From positions 22,547,659 to 22,611,658 of the forward strand of contig JACSVZ010000008.1 of NCBI GenBank assembly GCA_014706295.1: a stretch of 64,000 nt of DNA, written 5' to 3'. The notes under the pieces are model-generated. The model worked only from the letters and a program-made list of their open reading frames with translations. It was not told the origin of the DNA and searched no databases. Shown here in pieces: positions 1 through 13,047 of the stretch (the first letter of the stretch is position 1; every line of letters begins with the position of its first letter). Both the position numbers and the translations under genes were made by a program. The stretch is from Lycocorax pyrrhopterus obiensis. Its lineage: Eukaryota; Chordata; Aves; Passeriformes; Paradisaeidae.

Positions 1-90
1 CCCCCCTCACTCCCCAGGGTGTCCCCCAGACATATAACAGCCCTGCCAGGACATGGCAGACTCCCCTGCCTCACCCCAAGTATTCATTAC

Positions 91-3000
91 CTGCCACATT
101 GGCCAGCTCAGAGGCCTGCAGGCCATCCAGGGGCTTCCTGTCCTGCTGAGGTGGTGCATCTTGCTGGGTCTCAGGCCTGAGAATGGGAAAGGAGCTTTGT
201 CAAACATAGCAGGCAAAGCCCAGCCCCACTCCCCACACCTGGGGCACCCACTCAATCTGCCCCACTGGCCAGTTCATGAGGACAGAAGATCCAAGAGAGC
301 TGCAAGGATAAAACTTGCACAGCCTGGTCATGCCCATCACTGCTTCTCCCAGTTTTTCCCCCCTCAATGCCAGCTCTGTCCCAGTCCAGCGACAAACTCA
401 GCCCCTCCTGGGCCAACAGACACAGCTCCAGCACATTTCAAACCCTGCCAGAACTGAAAGCTGCCCTGTGCCCTTGCTCTGCTGGGATCCACAGTGGGCA
501 CCAGCTGCCAAGGTCTTGGTACTCACCCAGAGCTCCCCGTCAGCTGCCTTTCCTCAGGGGGCTGTACAGGAGTTTCCTCCTTCTTGGCTGAAAAGAGAAC
601 AGGTAGGTGAGAGTGGCGACAAGTGGGGCTGAAGGACAGGAGCCACAGAGCACCCCAGGAACAGCTCAGAAGCGGTTTCACAGCACCTGAAACCCAGCTC
701 CCTGAAGATAGGAGCTGCACATCCCTTTTCCTTCACAGATTTTTCACCACCCCCTTGATTGCCCTGGGGACCTCCAGGCATTTCCACAGGCCAAGGAGAT
801 GAAGGCAGAGACAGCCCCAGGACAAAACACCTGGGCAGCATAACACAAGCCCACAGGCAGCAGCATCACAGCCCTCCCACTACCACCCTGCCACAGGGAG
901 CATGGACAGCCCAGGGAGGCCAGCATGGCGTGGAGGGAGCCCTGCGGAGGACCGCACGCCAGATCCGCACCTTCAGACTTCTCAAACTGCTCCAGCAGGC
1001 TGGACAGGTCGGTGGCTTCAATTCCTGGGCCAGGGAGAAAGCACAGCAAGTCAGATCAGCTAGAATTCTCCCAGCACCGCAGTGATGCACCCCGGCCCTG
1101 TTCTCCCCCTGCATCAGCCTCCCTGGATGGTGGGGCAAGCACTGGGGAGGAGAAGCAGTGACAGAGCCTGCAGCAGCTCTGTGTCTCCCGCAGCAAGGAC
1201 AGGAGCACCCAGCTCTGCAGTCCCAGAAGGGAGTAGTTTCAGGACAGCCAGCCCAGACCATCCATCGGAGGCAACATCCTAGCAGAGTATTGGGAAGAGA
1301 CTGCAAGCCTGTGGGCATAGCTTTGCCACCCTCGCCCCCAGAAGTGCCAGGAACCGGTCCTGCTACCCAGGTTGCCAGCAGCACCACAGCCTTGCTGGCT
1401 GGTGACACTCAACCCAGCATCCTGCAGCCCTCCCACTCACCGATCTCGCTGATGAAGGCTTGCACGATGTCCTTGCTGCTGTCACTGCGCTGGGCTGGGC
1501 TGAGGAGCGGCTGGTGCCTCCATGGCCGCACAGTGGGTGACTTGGTGGGAAGGCTGCTCTCTCGACCTGCTTTCAGTGGTGGTGCCACAGCCTGGGAGGT
1601 GGATTTTTGGCCAGACAACTCCTGCCCAGCAGCTGCCTTGGGCTCCAGCAGGGCTTTCTCCACTGCCTCCTTGCCTGGCCCTGCAGCCTTCTCCATGGTG
1701 TGGGTGCCAGGGGACTCCACAACAGGGGCAGGAGACACCTCTGCTGGGCAGCAGATGGCAGCTGGGGGGGCCTTTGGGAGCTGGTTGGGAGTTTCAGCTT
1801 GGGGCTCCTCCAGAGGTTGGGTGGGGACAGCCTGGGGGACTGGCACTGCAGGAGGGACCCTGCTGGGCTGAGCAGTGGCAGCTGAGGGGGCTGGCAGGGG
1901 CTGGGCTGGGGCTGGAATCAGAGGGGCCTTGGGGAGAGAGCTCTCTCCTGCCAGCCGTGCCTGCCTCCGGGGGTCTGACACCCTGCCAGTCACTGGCCTG
2001 GCCGGGCCACCTGCAGCCCCCGTCTCGCTGGCCGGGGCAGCGGGCGACTGGGCAGGGAAGGCTGGTGGCTCCGGGCAGCTGAGCAGAGGGGTGGCAGGAG
2101 GCTGCCCATGCACAAGGGCTGTGCCAGGGTGGCTGCCAGCTGGGAAGGTGGTGGTGGCCTGCACCGCTGCTCCGGGGTCCCTGTACGCAAGGGAAGGCAC
2201 CGGAGGTGGCATGGGGATTCCTGGCCAGTAGGATGGTGGTGCCCACCCAACTGGGGCATAGGGGCCACCTGGGCCAAATGGAGGCGGGGGTGGCACAGGT
2301 GGAGGGGGCCAGGCCATGGCTGGAGGCGGGAGGCCAGGCACCATGTGAAAAGTACTGGAGGAGTTGGCACTGGGTGGTGGGGGCAAACTATGGCAGCCCA
2401 TGGGCTGCGGGGTGAAGCAGGGCCAGGAAGGCACTGGTGGGTAAAGGGCATAAGCACCGGCAGAGGCTGGTGGCATCCCAGTGGGGGCCACCCCAGCAGC
2501 TGGGGGCACATTTGGTGCGACAAAAGGCATTGGTGTTGATGGGGGTGGTGGAGCCGTAGCGGGTGCTGGGGCTGAAGTAAGAGCAGTGGGAGCTTTGCTG
2601 GCAGGAGGAGGGACAACAGCAGAGCTGGTGGGTTTGTCTGGTCCCTTCTGAGCGCCGTCTGCCTCGGTGGCAGAGCACATGGGTGACACCAGGCAGGGGA
2701 TCTCTGCCAGCTCTGTCGGAGGCTCAGGGACACTGGGCCACTTGCTGGCCACTTGCTTCTTGCCTTCCTGGCTGCCACCTGTGCTGGGCTGACGGTGCAG
2801 CATGCGGATGCGGTACTCCCGTAGGCTCAGGGCCTTGGGTTTGGCTTCCTTAGGCAGGCCCTCACTCGGCTCTGCTGCTGGCAGGCTCTGGGCAGGCTCC
2901 AGCCCCACACTTTGCTCTGGGGGCTGAGAGTCAGCCTCCGAGACCCCACTGCTCTGTTCGGCAGATGGCTGTGCATCTTCCTGGCCCTCAGTCCTGTCTG

Positions 3001-6000
3001 CCAGGCTGGGACATGCAGCTACTGGCTGCCCCTCCGCGCTTTGTGCAGTCTTCTCCAGGGGCACCAGAGTCTTGTTCTTCTCCAGGGCCACATTCACCAT
3101 TTCTGGTGCTGGCTCCTTCTGCAGCTCCTGCTTCACCTTCTTGGGCAGGAAGGCCCCTGCTGTGCTCCGAGGCCTGCCCCGGGGCCGCGGTGCCCGCTCA
3201 GCATGCAGCTCCATCTGCCCCTCCTTCCGGGCTCGTTCCAGCTGCTGTGCCAGAAAGTCTGAGACCTGAACAGAGGGACATGCTGCCCGCTGCCGGCTGA
3301 TGGCTGGCTGGACACGGGGCTGTCCAGAGCCAGTGGAACGGAGCCGGTGGGCGACACAGTCCCTGCCAGGCCTGGCCTGCTTGCTTTGGTCCTCCTCTGC
3401 TTTCTTTTTCCGACTCTTCCTTGCTCTCTCACGGCCCCGTCCCTTCTCAGAGCATTCACGTTTTCCACCTGCTGGGACCTCTGTGCTATGCCAGGAGATG
3501 CTGTTGGGACGTGAGGCTCCACGTGCTGCTGTCTCCGGTGGGGAGGTGCCCTCTGGGGTAGTGCATGAAGGCTCCTTCCCAGGCAGTTTCTCCTCCTCTT
3601 CCACTCCATTTTCCTGGGCTGGAGCTCCTGGCAGGACCCCTTGATCTTCTGCGATTGACTCCCTAGTACTCTGCTCTGCTCCCAGGAGCTGGGGCTCCAG
3701 GTCATGGGAGCTGGGAGTGAAGGGCTGCAGGACCACAGGGATCTCCACACTCTCTCCCTCGCCAGGCACAATTTCCAGCAACACAGGACTGCTCAGAAGC
3801 TCCTTGGCTACAGGCTCAGTGTCAGGGTCCAGGCACACAGTGAAGGTGGGCAGGCAGTAGGGGTGCATGGACTTCACAAGCTCACTCAGGGACACGTCAC
3901 CTGTGTTGATGATGCAGGGGTCTTCATGCTCCTTCAGCACCGCCCCAGCCTCACTCACACAGAAATCCACAGCCTCCATGCTGCTGTCTAGTTCCAGGCT
4001 CAAGGCAGCCTCCTCCTCTTCTTCCTCCCCATCACTGCGCTGTGGCAGGGGCTGCTCTCGGGCTCGGTGCCAGCCCACCTTCCGCTCCACCCTTGGGGTG
4101 CTGCAGACTTGCTTCTTTGGCAGCATTGGGTCCTCCAGGCCATGAGCAGCACGGTCCCAGGCCAGTTCTGTGTCAGTCTGGGAAGGGGGACCACAGCAAA
4201 CATCAGTTCCTGGGCATTTACCAGCGCTCCCCCAGGACAGCCAACTGCGGGTCTACTGCAACTCTACAGCAAAGCCCCATGGCAGACAAAAAGCTGGGAC
4301 ACATTTGACCTGCCCAGTAGGACACAACAGAGCAACAGAGCTGGAAACCCAACCCTCCTATGGGAGCATCCCCCGTCCCTGGCGCCCACCACCTGAGGCA
4401 GACCCTGCTCCCACTGCCACTGGTGCTTTGCAAAAGCATCTCTTCTGGGAAAGGATGCCTGTGCCAGGAGGGAAAGCCGGGGCTGGGGGCTGCAGCAGGG
4501 ACAATTATCCCAGCACCACCCCAACACTGCTGCCTCAGCTTCCCCTGCTCAGCTGCTCACCTTCCCAACCACAGAGACACTGCTGCTGCTGCTGAGAGGC
4601 CTGAGAGCCTTAGGCTGTTCCAGGGCAGGGCTCTCGCACTCCAGCAACGGGCGGGATAAGGTGAGAAACTTCTGAAACTGGAAAGATGGACAGAAAATGA
4701 GACAGTGCCCACGCACTTCACCCCACAGAGCCCAAGAGGAAACAGTTCTGTTTCACCCACAGTGCACACAGCTCCCACAGGGGACGTGCTGCTCCCCAAA
4801 GCCTCTGGCACATCTCTGGCTCTACATAAAGACCCAAGGCGAAGGCATGGCCCCCCCAGAGCCCTTCTCTCACATTGGGACCATCATGAGAGTACATTTC
4901 AGAGTACTGGGGACCAGGGTCCTCCTATTTCAGGGCACCATCGTGCTAGGACCTAGCAGAGCCCCGCCTGAATATCTTCCCATGCGCTCTGGGGGTCAGG
5001 CTGGATCTGCCCCCCAACTCACCGAGGGATTCTCCCGCTCACGAGGCGAGGTCAGCAGCTCGGCATCCATGATGGTGTCAAAGGGGGACAGGGTCTCATC
5101 ATCCGTGCTGTCCAGGATCTCTGTGATGGCAGTCAGCAGGGACAGCTCGTTCTGTGCATCCAGGCAGACCCTGCTCTGCTGCAAGGGTAGGGACAGTCTC
5201 AGAGGGCAATGGGATACAATCACAAGACCTGGACACGGAGGACACTGCCACCACTCCCACCCATGCCACAGCCAGGGCCAGCCTGGCCGCCACATCCCGC
5301 GTCTGTGTGTGAGCTCCCACCTCGCTCAGAGAAAGATCCTCAATGATGGAGATCACAGAGGAGTCGAGATAGTTCTGCATTGTCCCCAGGATCTCTTCAG
5401 CTTCTAAGATGGTTTCTGCATCCAACGATGTTAAATTCAGGTCATTTTCCTCGACGGAAAAGCACTGTCGAGGAGCATGGGGAGCCAGGTAAACACTTTG
5501 CACAGCCCCACTACCAGCACTGATTTCCTTGCACTACACACATGCTCCCAACAGCCTGCGCTGCAAACAGTGGCTGGGGACCCCCAGCACCCCGAATATG
5601 CAGGGGAAGCAGGTGGGACACAGCTCCAGGTCAGAAGGTGGCACAGGGGACCTTCCCCTTGCTTTCAGGAGAGTCCACCTCACAAAAGCCCTGTGCTGCT
5701 TTCAGCCCAAGACCCTTCCGATTACCCAGGATGCCTCCACACCAAAAATTTCTGCCTGATTCACTCTGCAGCTGCATGACTGGGAAAGATGAATGGATAA
5801 AACCCCAGGCTCTGCCCAACATCACACATCGGTTGCGCAGGACAGGGAGGGGACAGGCAGGCTCCCACCACCTCATAGACTGTCACGCGCTCCTCCAATT
5901 CCGGCTGTTGGCGCTTCAGATAAGCCCAAAACCATTACGAAATTCATAACAAAAGTGCAGGAGTCAGCAACAGGGGTGCAGCCAGCTGCCACTGCCGGAG

Positions 6001-9000
6001 CCCTACCCCAATACCTCTGCTGCAGGCTACAAGGGGACATGGTCTGTGCTTGCAATCCAGGACCAAACCAGCTTTGTTACTCTTCCTCCTTCAAATTCTC
6101 AACCCCACATCCTTTCCAGTCCTCCAGCTACCTCCAGGGATGCTTGGGTAATTCTGAGAAACTTCAGGAAAGTATTTGCACTGCACTCCAGGGTGCCACG
6201 CAGCCATGCTGCAGGACGGCCAGATGCTGGGTGAGGCAGCTGAGCAGAGCTGCAGGACATACAGAGCAGAGCAGCAGCACAGACGCGTTACTGGCACGAG
6301 ACAGGATGCGAATTCCTGTTTGTAGATGGGCTTAGGCAGAGAGATAATGGAGACTGGGAAGATAAGGCCACCAAGGACAGAGCCCTGGGAGAGTACACCT
6401 CCCTCCCAAAGCTAGCTGGGAGCAGGCTGCAACCCATCTTCCTGCCCTTGGAGCAGCACCAGCACCGTGAGAATACAGCTGAACCTTGGGGGATGCACAT
6501 GTGATGCAGCTCATGTGTTTCACGTAGGTACCACAGCTTGCATGAGCCTGTGCCCATGCAGAACAAAATGTACCTTGTCCCTATAGAGAACCTGCTAATA
6601 ATTTGAAATCCTCTTCTAGCAAGCAGCAAACTGCACCAGAGAGACAGCAGGCATTTCATTAAATAGATGTTTCTAAAATACGACAGCACCAAAGCCACAT
6701 GCCCAAACCCCTGGTCCCTGGGGCTCTTCAGAGACTTGCTCCGATAAGACAGAGCAGGCACCTCTGGCCACAGCACAGCCAGGAGCCCCATGCAACCCTA
6801 GAACACAGGCACCCCAAGACCAGGCTGGGAATCAAAGCCAGAACACCCACAGCAATGCCCCAAAGCCACTCATCCCAAATTCCCCCGGTCTGTGACATGG
6901 CAGCCCTAAAGACCAGGAGTCTGCAGTGCTTTGGGGCTCAGCAGGCAGCTTGGCAGCCCAGACCAGCCTCTCCCAGGGCCCTTTGCCTGGAAGTGGAGCC
7001 CACCAGTGACACCAGGCCACCACTCCACCCCACCATGCAGATCAGGCTATGGAGCAGTTTTAGAGCAGTTTTACCGCTCAGCATCTCCAGTCCCCTCCCT
7101 CGCCGGTGCTGGCTGTCGGTCAGAGCACGGCGCAGAGCCTGCTGGCAGCCCTCTAGGCGCAGCCTAGCTGCGATTCCCGGCCAATCCTCACGCAGATACT
7201 GGGAGGACATCCAGGCTCACACGCCCAGCCCCGGCGTGCAACCCTGAGTCAGCGGTGACCAGCAGGCAGAGGCACCCGGGCCACCGGAGGAGCCAGCAGG
7301 ATGGAGCATCAGCAGCCCAGGGACGCGGGGACCATCTGACCCCTGCCTGGTGACGGCAAAGGGATTCCGGGGACACCCCGGGGCTGCACAGCCCTGCCCA
7401 TCTGGCCACAGGGCTGTCTCTCCCCAACCACAGCATGTAATAAGAGATTTCCAGCTGTGATCAGCGCTGGACATTTGGAGGGAGGGAAGTAAAACCCTCC
7501 CACTCAAATGGCCTCTTCCTGCGGCTCCTGCCCGCAGCCCGGGAGGGAGGGAGGGCAATCTCACATGCCTTCCTCGACTCCCTTGACTCAGCGCTTTCCA
7601 ACAAGGAGTCCCACAGCCGTGAGTCACCGGCCTGGGCTGTGTTCCCCCAGGACTCCCTTTGATCCACCTGGGGACGGGCACCTCCTGCAGCCCTCATCGC
7701 TTGAGCATCGCTTGTGCGTCGGGGCGGGGGTACGAACCAGCCCAGCCTGCTCCCGTGCCCCTGCCCGCTCTCCTCCCTGCCAGAGACTCCTGTCACTCCT
7801 CATCCGGAGGAGAGGGGGGAATCCCCCGTGCCTTTCACAGCTCCCTGTGTTTGCTTCACAGCACCGCAGCGGGGAAGAGGGTCATGGGAATGTTCAAGGA
7901 CAGGCTTCGACTCTGGCCACGCTGCCGGGGCTTCTCACCAGAACTGCCAGGGAGAAGAGAGGATGCCCACAGCCCCAGAGTGGGCTTCGGGCACGCGAGG
8001 GGCTGGGATTGCAGCTAACTGCTTGCAATGGACACAGTCTAAGCGTGGCTACGAGCTCTTGCGGCACCCACCCGGCGCAGGGTACACTGCGCTCGCTGCT
8101 CTGGTCCCCGGAAGGGACAACGGAGGCCACCGAAGGCCGCTGGTGACACGTGTGCCCGGCGTGCTGCGGCTACGCCCCGAGCACAGGGCGGCCATGGTCC
8201 CCGGCTGACTGCCAAGGCCGCTCTTACAGCGCCAGAGCTGCCGGCAAGGGCGCGGGGTGAGCCCGGGAATTAGAGGGGCTCCGCCCGGCCAGCGCGGCAC
8301 AGCCAGAGGATGCTCTGTGGATTCCTCTGCTGCTTTTGGAAAACATCAGCCGGGAACACACCTCTCTTCTTCCATACGCAGCCCACTCTGCTCGGGTCGG
8401 GGAGGGGCGAGACGGGGTCGGCATCCTCCACCCCGGGCTCGGGACTGGGGGGGGGAAGGTCTTCCCTGCAGCCCCTCGGCCACACAGGAGGACCCTGGCG
8501 GAGGCAGAAGCCTGGGGCTTCCCCCAAAAAATCCCGACAAACGCACGGCGCAGGTGCCCTCGGGTCCCCTCCTGGGGTGCTGCATCCCCGCGCTCCCCGT
8601 CCAGACAGCAGCTTACTCGCACACAGCCCAGCCCCGGCAGGGCCCACTGAGGCCGGTGACAGCGGCAGCGCCGCTCCCCGCACCTGCCCCGGCGCGGGAG
8701 CCTCTTGCTACAGGATAAAGCCCCGCTTCCCGTGGATAAGCCCCCGGTACGGCTCGGGGAACCTCCCCCGGCCCGGCACAGGCCACGTTCTGCACCCAAA
8801 GCTCCTGCCACCGAAACCGGCGGGTGTCGGTGTCCCAAACCGCGCCAGCCCAAGCTCCCCACGGCCGCAGGTAGCAGATGGAGGGACCGTAGGGGAATGA
8901 CTGGGGCGGCATCCCCCTGCTCCCCACTACCCAAGGCCGGGGTGTCTCCCGCAGGGGACACCAAGCCACCCGTCCCGCCGAGTCCCGTGGCCGTGGCGGC

Positions 9001-9387
9001 CCCCCGCCCCAGAATCTCCGCGCCCACACCCCACCCCGGCGGGAGAGCTCCGGGCACCCCATTCCCCCACCCACAGAAAGGGCGCCCCACTCCGGGTGCA
9101 GCGGGGTCGCCGCCGGCCCGTGCTGCGCCCCCCGCCCGCCGCCGGCGCGGCGGGCCCGCTCCCGGCACACGTGGTGCTGCCGCCGCGGGAGCCGCCCCGG
9201 CCTCCACGTGTCACGGCGCGGCCCGCCGCGCCCCACCGCCCCTTACCTGCAGGGGGCTGCCGGGGCGGAAAGGCGCCTCGCGCAGGGCTCCGCCGCTCGC
9301 CAGGCCCCGCGGAGCAGCCGCAGCGGCAGCGCCACCGGCCCCGGCCCCGTTGGCGGCGGGCACCGCTCCGCCCCGCCGCGCCGCCAT
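91..9387 (-). CDS. PPRC1: PPRC1, PGC-1-related transcriptional coactivator (3' part outside the window)
   Basis: Nuclear coactivator of the PGC-1 family, known to bind NRF-1 and HCF-1 and to promote mitochondrial gene expression. Coding exons on the minus strand, 5' to 3': 9387-9247, 5464-5321, 5178-5023, 4677-4561, 4177-1441, 1024-971, 587-527 and 176-91. All have AG/GT borders and compatible phases, giving about 1,165 codons before the gene leaves the window. The start is the ATG of MAARRGG. Conserved PGC-1/PRC blocks are readable: EILGTMQNYLDSSVISIIED, ELSLLTAITEILD, SLSELVKSMHPYCLP, ALSLREYRIR, and a helix with an LXXLL core (DLSSLLEQFEKSE). The C-terminal RS and RRM regions and the HCF-1 motif of the family are not in the window. 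Identity rests on my memory of human PPRC1 and on synteny with LDB1 and HPS6. Confidence 0.93.
1441..4177 (-). CDS. PPRC1: PPRC1 large central exon
   Basis: Single 2,737-nt exon encoding about 912 residues. It runs from TDTELAWDRAAHGLEDP through an acidic patch (SDGEEEEEE), the SLSELVKSMHPYCLP block, a lysine/arginine-rich nuclear-localisation-like stretch (RERARKSRKKKAEED), the REYRIRML block, then a long proline/alanine/glutamine-rich region, and ends in DIVQAFISEI. The acceptor is the CAG at 4180-4178. The donor is GTGAGT read leftward from 1440. The 2737 = 3x912+1 length leaves phase 1, completed by the next exon as G-I-E-A-T-D-L. The proline-rich half is poorly conserved with human PPRC1 and low in complexity, so it produces many antisense shadow frames. 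Confidence 0.93.
5465..9246 (-). other. PPRC1 intron 1
   Basis: Intron of about 3.8 kb between the N-terminal coding exon and the EILGTMQNYL exon. Its first kilobase (8,550-9,246) is part of the CpG island. The rest holds no exon-like open frame with flanking splice sites that I could recognise, and no identified repeat. Open frames here on both strands are GC-driven shadows. Confidence 0.6.
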
Positions 9388-9390
9388 CTT
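9380..9390 (-). promoter_or_regulatory. YY1 motif overlapping the PPRC1 start codon
   Basis: The minus strand reads AAGATGGCGGC, the canonical YY1 element, with its ATG being the initiator codon of PPRC1. YY1 sites in this position and orientation are typical of TATA-less promoters whose start site lies a short distance upstream, so transcription may begin close to 9,390-9,450. Confidence 0.7.
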
Positions 9391-9870
9391 GGCGCCTCCG
9401 CTCCCAGCGCGGCCACTGCCGGGCGCGCCACGTGACCGCTGCCCGTCCCACACTACAGCTCCCGGCGGCCCCAGCACCGCCCCGCCCGCGCGCGGCACGC
9501 CGGGACCGCACCCTTTCGCCGCCGGCCGCGCGCCGAGAGGCGGGCACCGGCCTGAGGGGGCGCCCCGCCTCGCGAGCGCGGGCAGCCATCTTGAGGGCGG
9601 GCAGACCCTCGGGCTTCGCCTCCGTCGTTGTAGCGGGCGGGGACGAGGAGGGTCGGCCCCGCCCTGCGGCCCGCGGTGAGAGGGGCGGTACAGGCGGGAC
9701 CGGCGGGAAGCGCCCCCTGGGGGCGGGGCAGGCGCGCGTTTTCCCGCGGCGCCGCGGGCCCGCCCCGCCGGTCCTGGCGCCCACGTGTGCGCGGTCGACC
9801 CGCGTGTTCCCGCGGTTCCCGGAAAGCAGGGGCAGAGCTGCTGCGGGCGCAGCGGCTCGCCGTCCCCCGG
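9391..9870 (-). promoter_or_regulatory. PPRC1 CpG-island promoter
   Basis: CpG-dense, TATA-less DNA upstream of the PPRC1 start; the island continues into exon 1 and intron 1 to about 8,550. Visible motifs are an E-box CACGTGAC (9429-9436, USF/TFE type), a ZNF143-like element starting ACTACAGCTCCC (9452-9470, about 13 of 19 matches to the SBS consensus), and a second YY1-like CAAGATGGCTGCC on the minus strand (9593-9581). The exact transcription start cannot be read from the sequence. Confidence 0.65.
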
Positions 9871-12440
9871 CTGTGAGCCTTCCCCGTGCCTGAGGTGCCT
9901 GTGCAGCACTGTCATGGTGCTCCATTGGGCCCAACCTCGTGTGGGGCTGGTGGAGGTGACACGCACACGTGGTGGGCACAGGCGGGATGAAAAAAAACTA
10001 TCGGGTGTGAAAGGAGGGATGGGCACCGTGAGCTGCCGTGCAGCCTCCTGGCTCGGCGATGGGGCAGGGTACCCAAGTCACTGCTTGTGCCTAGGCTTGT
10101 GCTGCTCTCCAAAGCTGGCACACAGAAAATCACCTGGAGAATGTGAGTGATCCAAAATCGGCTCAGTGGACACAACTGCTGTCCAGCCTGGCTCCTCAAG
10201 AAGGCAAGGGATGCTGGTGTATGTAGGCGCTTGGCCTGGCTCTGTTTGGTACCCTCTGTTCAAGAAGCCCAGAGTCCCTTCGGGTGCTGTCACTTCCTGT
10301 GGCTCTTCTTCTGGCTTCCAGATGGGACAGCAGGATCATCTCCTGGGGTTCAGGGATGTACTTACAGCAGCACAGGTGCAGTGTGGACATGTGGTTGGAG
10401 CTCTGCAGATTCGCCTGGGGGGAGCTAATTGTCTTGGCTTCTACATCAGTCCCTGTGGCACAGAGCTGCCCAGGCCAGATTCCCTTGGGGATCCACAGGA
10501 TAGAGCTGCTTTTCTCGGCCTTGTGTGCCTGGTCATTGAGCTGAGCTATGTCTGACACATGAAGCCTCATCCTGCTGCTCTCCTTCTTTCCACCCCTGCC
10601 ACAAGGGACTTTCAAATGTGATCGCTTGTCCCATGTCACCTCCTGCCTTGCAGGGGCTGCTCCTCCATAGCCACAAACTGGCTCTCTGTCCAGGGGAGCT
10701 GCTCCCCTCCACCTCCTCGTCCAATGAGCCCATAGCACCTCTCACCAAATTGCTGTCCGAGCAGCAGGCAGGCTGTTGTGTCCTTCTCCAGGGCCATGGA
10801 TCCATGGCTGAGTGCTGCAGAGCACGTGTTGCCATGGGGGGATGTGAGCACACTGCTGGGGTGTGGGGGATTTTGCTGGATGTAACAGGCTCCTCAGGCC
10901 AGCACCTGCCTCTGGCACTGCAGAGGAAACAGGGGAGGCTGGGCAAGTGCTCCAGGCTCTCTGCATCTCAGGTGTGGTTGTCCCTCTGAAGGACACTTTG
11001 CTTCTCCTGAGCTCAACACATCTAAAGCAAGGAACAAGTCACTTTCAAAATGCCCATATCTCTCTCCACTGGCCTGAGGAGAAGCTGTCTATAACCTGGC
11101 ACCCAGAGACCTGCTGACAAGGATGTGGAACAATGTTCCCCTTGGAGCCTTGCAGCTTTCCTCCTCCTGCTCCACACCCTCCTCTCCTGTCATGTCCTCT
11201 CCCTGGGGCACATCCAGGGCATGCAGTGACCTGCCTAATCCCTCTGTGCCTGTGTGTGGCAGGACCCTGTGGCACAACAAACCTGATCTCTTACAGAGCA
11301 AGCTTAGTCTGGTGTGCATCCTGCAAAGTGGGACCATATTCCTTGCACATAGGATCCCTGGGGTGTGACCATAGGGAATCCCACCTGCAGGTACCTCCCT
11401 CCCCCAGTACAATCCTCAGCAGGGATGCTCTCTTGGTACAGGGCAATACCAGGCATTTCTGCTGGTTTACAAGGAAAAACAAACAACAGCCAGAAAGGAA
11501 AATGCACATTCTACATCCCTGGCTCCCCTCCCTTCCCCCTCTGTGTTGTGACCACTCCCTGGCCAGGCACCCAGGGTGGGCAGCTTGCTCAGGGCTAATA
11601 GGCACAGCCTGCAAAGGAGAGCTCAAAAACTCGTGTGATGCTTAAAGGACACTCCACTCAGTGAAGAGGAATGTGAGTCCCACCCAGGCAGGAGCAGATG
11701 GGCTGGAGTTGGCCCTTCAGAGAGAAGAAAGGGCTTTGGCTCCCCAGGGCAGTTTGCTCAGCCCGGGACTGAGCTGCTCCCACCGTGGGGCTGGGGCTGC
11801 ATCTTGGCAGGGCAGTAGAGGGACAGTGCTTGCCTTTGTGGACTGGGCTCTGGCCACATAGCCGGTGTGCAGGATCCTGCAGAGCTGCGTAGGGCTGGGG
11901 CAGGATCCCTGGTGAGATCCTCTTGGGCGGGTGCCCCCAGGGAGACCTGTCCCTATGGGACTCCGCTCCTTTTGCCCTGGCATCTCTCCGACCCCAGGCC
12001 TCACCCGGGATGCTGTAACGTCCCTGCCCAGCACAGCGTGCAGCACAGACCCGAGGAACTCGCAGCCTCCTGTCTGGCAGCCTCTGCCATTCCCGCACAA
12101 CGCGCAGCAAACGCCGGCCACGATGTCCCTGATTGTGCAAAGCGCTGCTGCGAACCCCCTTCCTTCCTGCCCCCCGGCCCTCTCTGGCCCCTTCCTTCCC
12201 ACCCACAACCTCCACAGTGCCGTGTCCTCCCCGTGCCCCGGGGCTGGGAGACTGGCAAGGTCCCAAAAAGCACAAGCCATGAGCAGGCTCTTCCATGCGG
12301 AACAGTCGTGGCGTCCTCTGCTTGTCCCCACGGCCTCCCAGGTGGAAACCCCAACGAGCCGCCCTGAGACACTCGGGGCTCAGCCACGGGCTAGGTCCCT
12401 GAGCACTCGTCCCTCCAGTCGGGTCTCAGGCCCTGGGAAG
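9871..12440. other. PPRC1-LDB1 intergenic region, no gene seen
   Basis: Divergent (head-to-head) spacer between PPRC1 and LDB1. GC content drops compared with the two islands. No conserved coding frame, RNA gene or recognised repeat was found. Confidence 0.5.
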
Positions 12441-12816
12441 AGCAGCCCCGCCGGGGGGGGGGGGGGGGAATGGAAGCCTCAGCCCTGCGCCGCCCCCGGG
12501 AGCCCACGCAGGACCCTCACCCACCCACGGGGGTCTAGGGACAGCGCTAGCCCTCCTCCGACGGCTGCAAACCCCAGGGGGGCAGTGCCGAGAGCCTCCT
12601 CGGAGCGGAGGGGGTACCCCTTCCCCTTCGCTTCATTTCCTCCCTCACGGACCCCCCCCCCCCCAGAATCCCCCCGCCCCTCACGGTGATTGCGCGGGGG
12701 TGGGGGGGGGCGCGTGCGTGCGCGTGCGGCGGTGGCGGCGGCGGCGAGGAGCCGGGGGGGGCGCGCACGCACGCAACACGCACGCGCTCGCGGCGGGGGG
12801 GGGAAACGGGACGCCC

Positions 12817-12828
12817 CGCGCACGCGCA
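12817..12828 (+). promoter_or_regulatory. Consensus NRF-1 site in the LDB1 promoter
   Basis: CGCGCACGCGCA matches the YGCGCAYGCGCR consensus at every position, about 280 bp upstream of the LDB1 start codon inside the CpG island. NRF-1 is also the factor that PPRC1, the divergent neighbour, coactivates. Binding is inference. Confidence 0.55.
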
Positions 12829-13047
12829 GAGGCGCCCCCACCCGCCCGCCGCCGGCGCAGCCGCCCCCGCCCCCGCTCCCGCTCCACCGCCGCGGCCCCC
12901 GCCCCGACCGCCCCGACCGCCCCCGCCGCCGCTGCTCCTGCCGCCGCTACCGCTGCTGCTCCGCCGGTTCGCGGCGCGCCCGCTCGCCCGCCTCCGGCCG
13001 CGGCGCTACCCGCCGCCCGCCGCGCCGGAGCCCGCGGCGCGCCGCCC

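Noticed and set aside
1158..3771. Long frames antisense to or overlapping the PPRC1 central exon
   Set aside because: Shadows of a low-complexity, proline-rich coding exon. The PPRC1 frame carries all conserved motifs.
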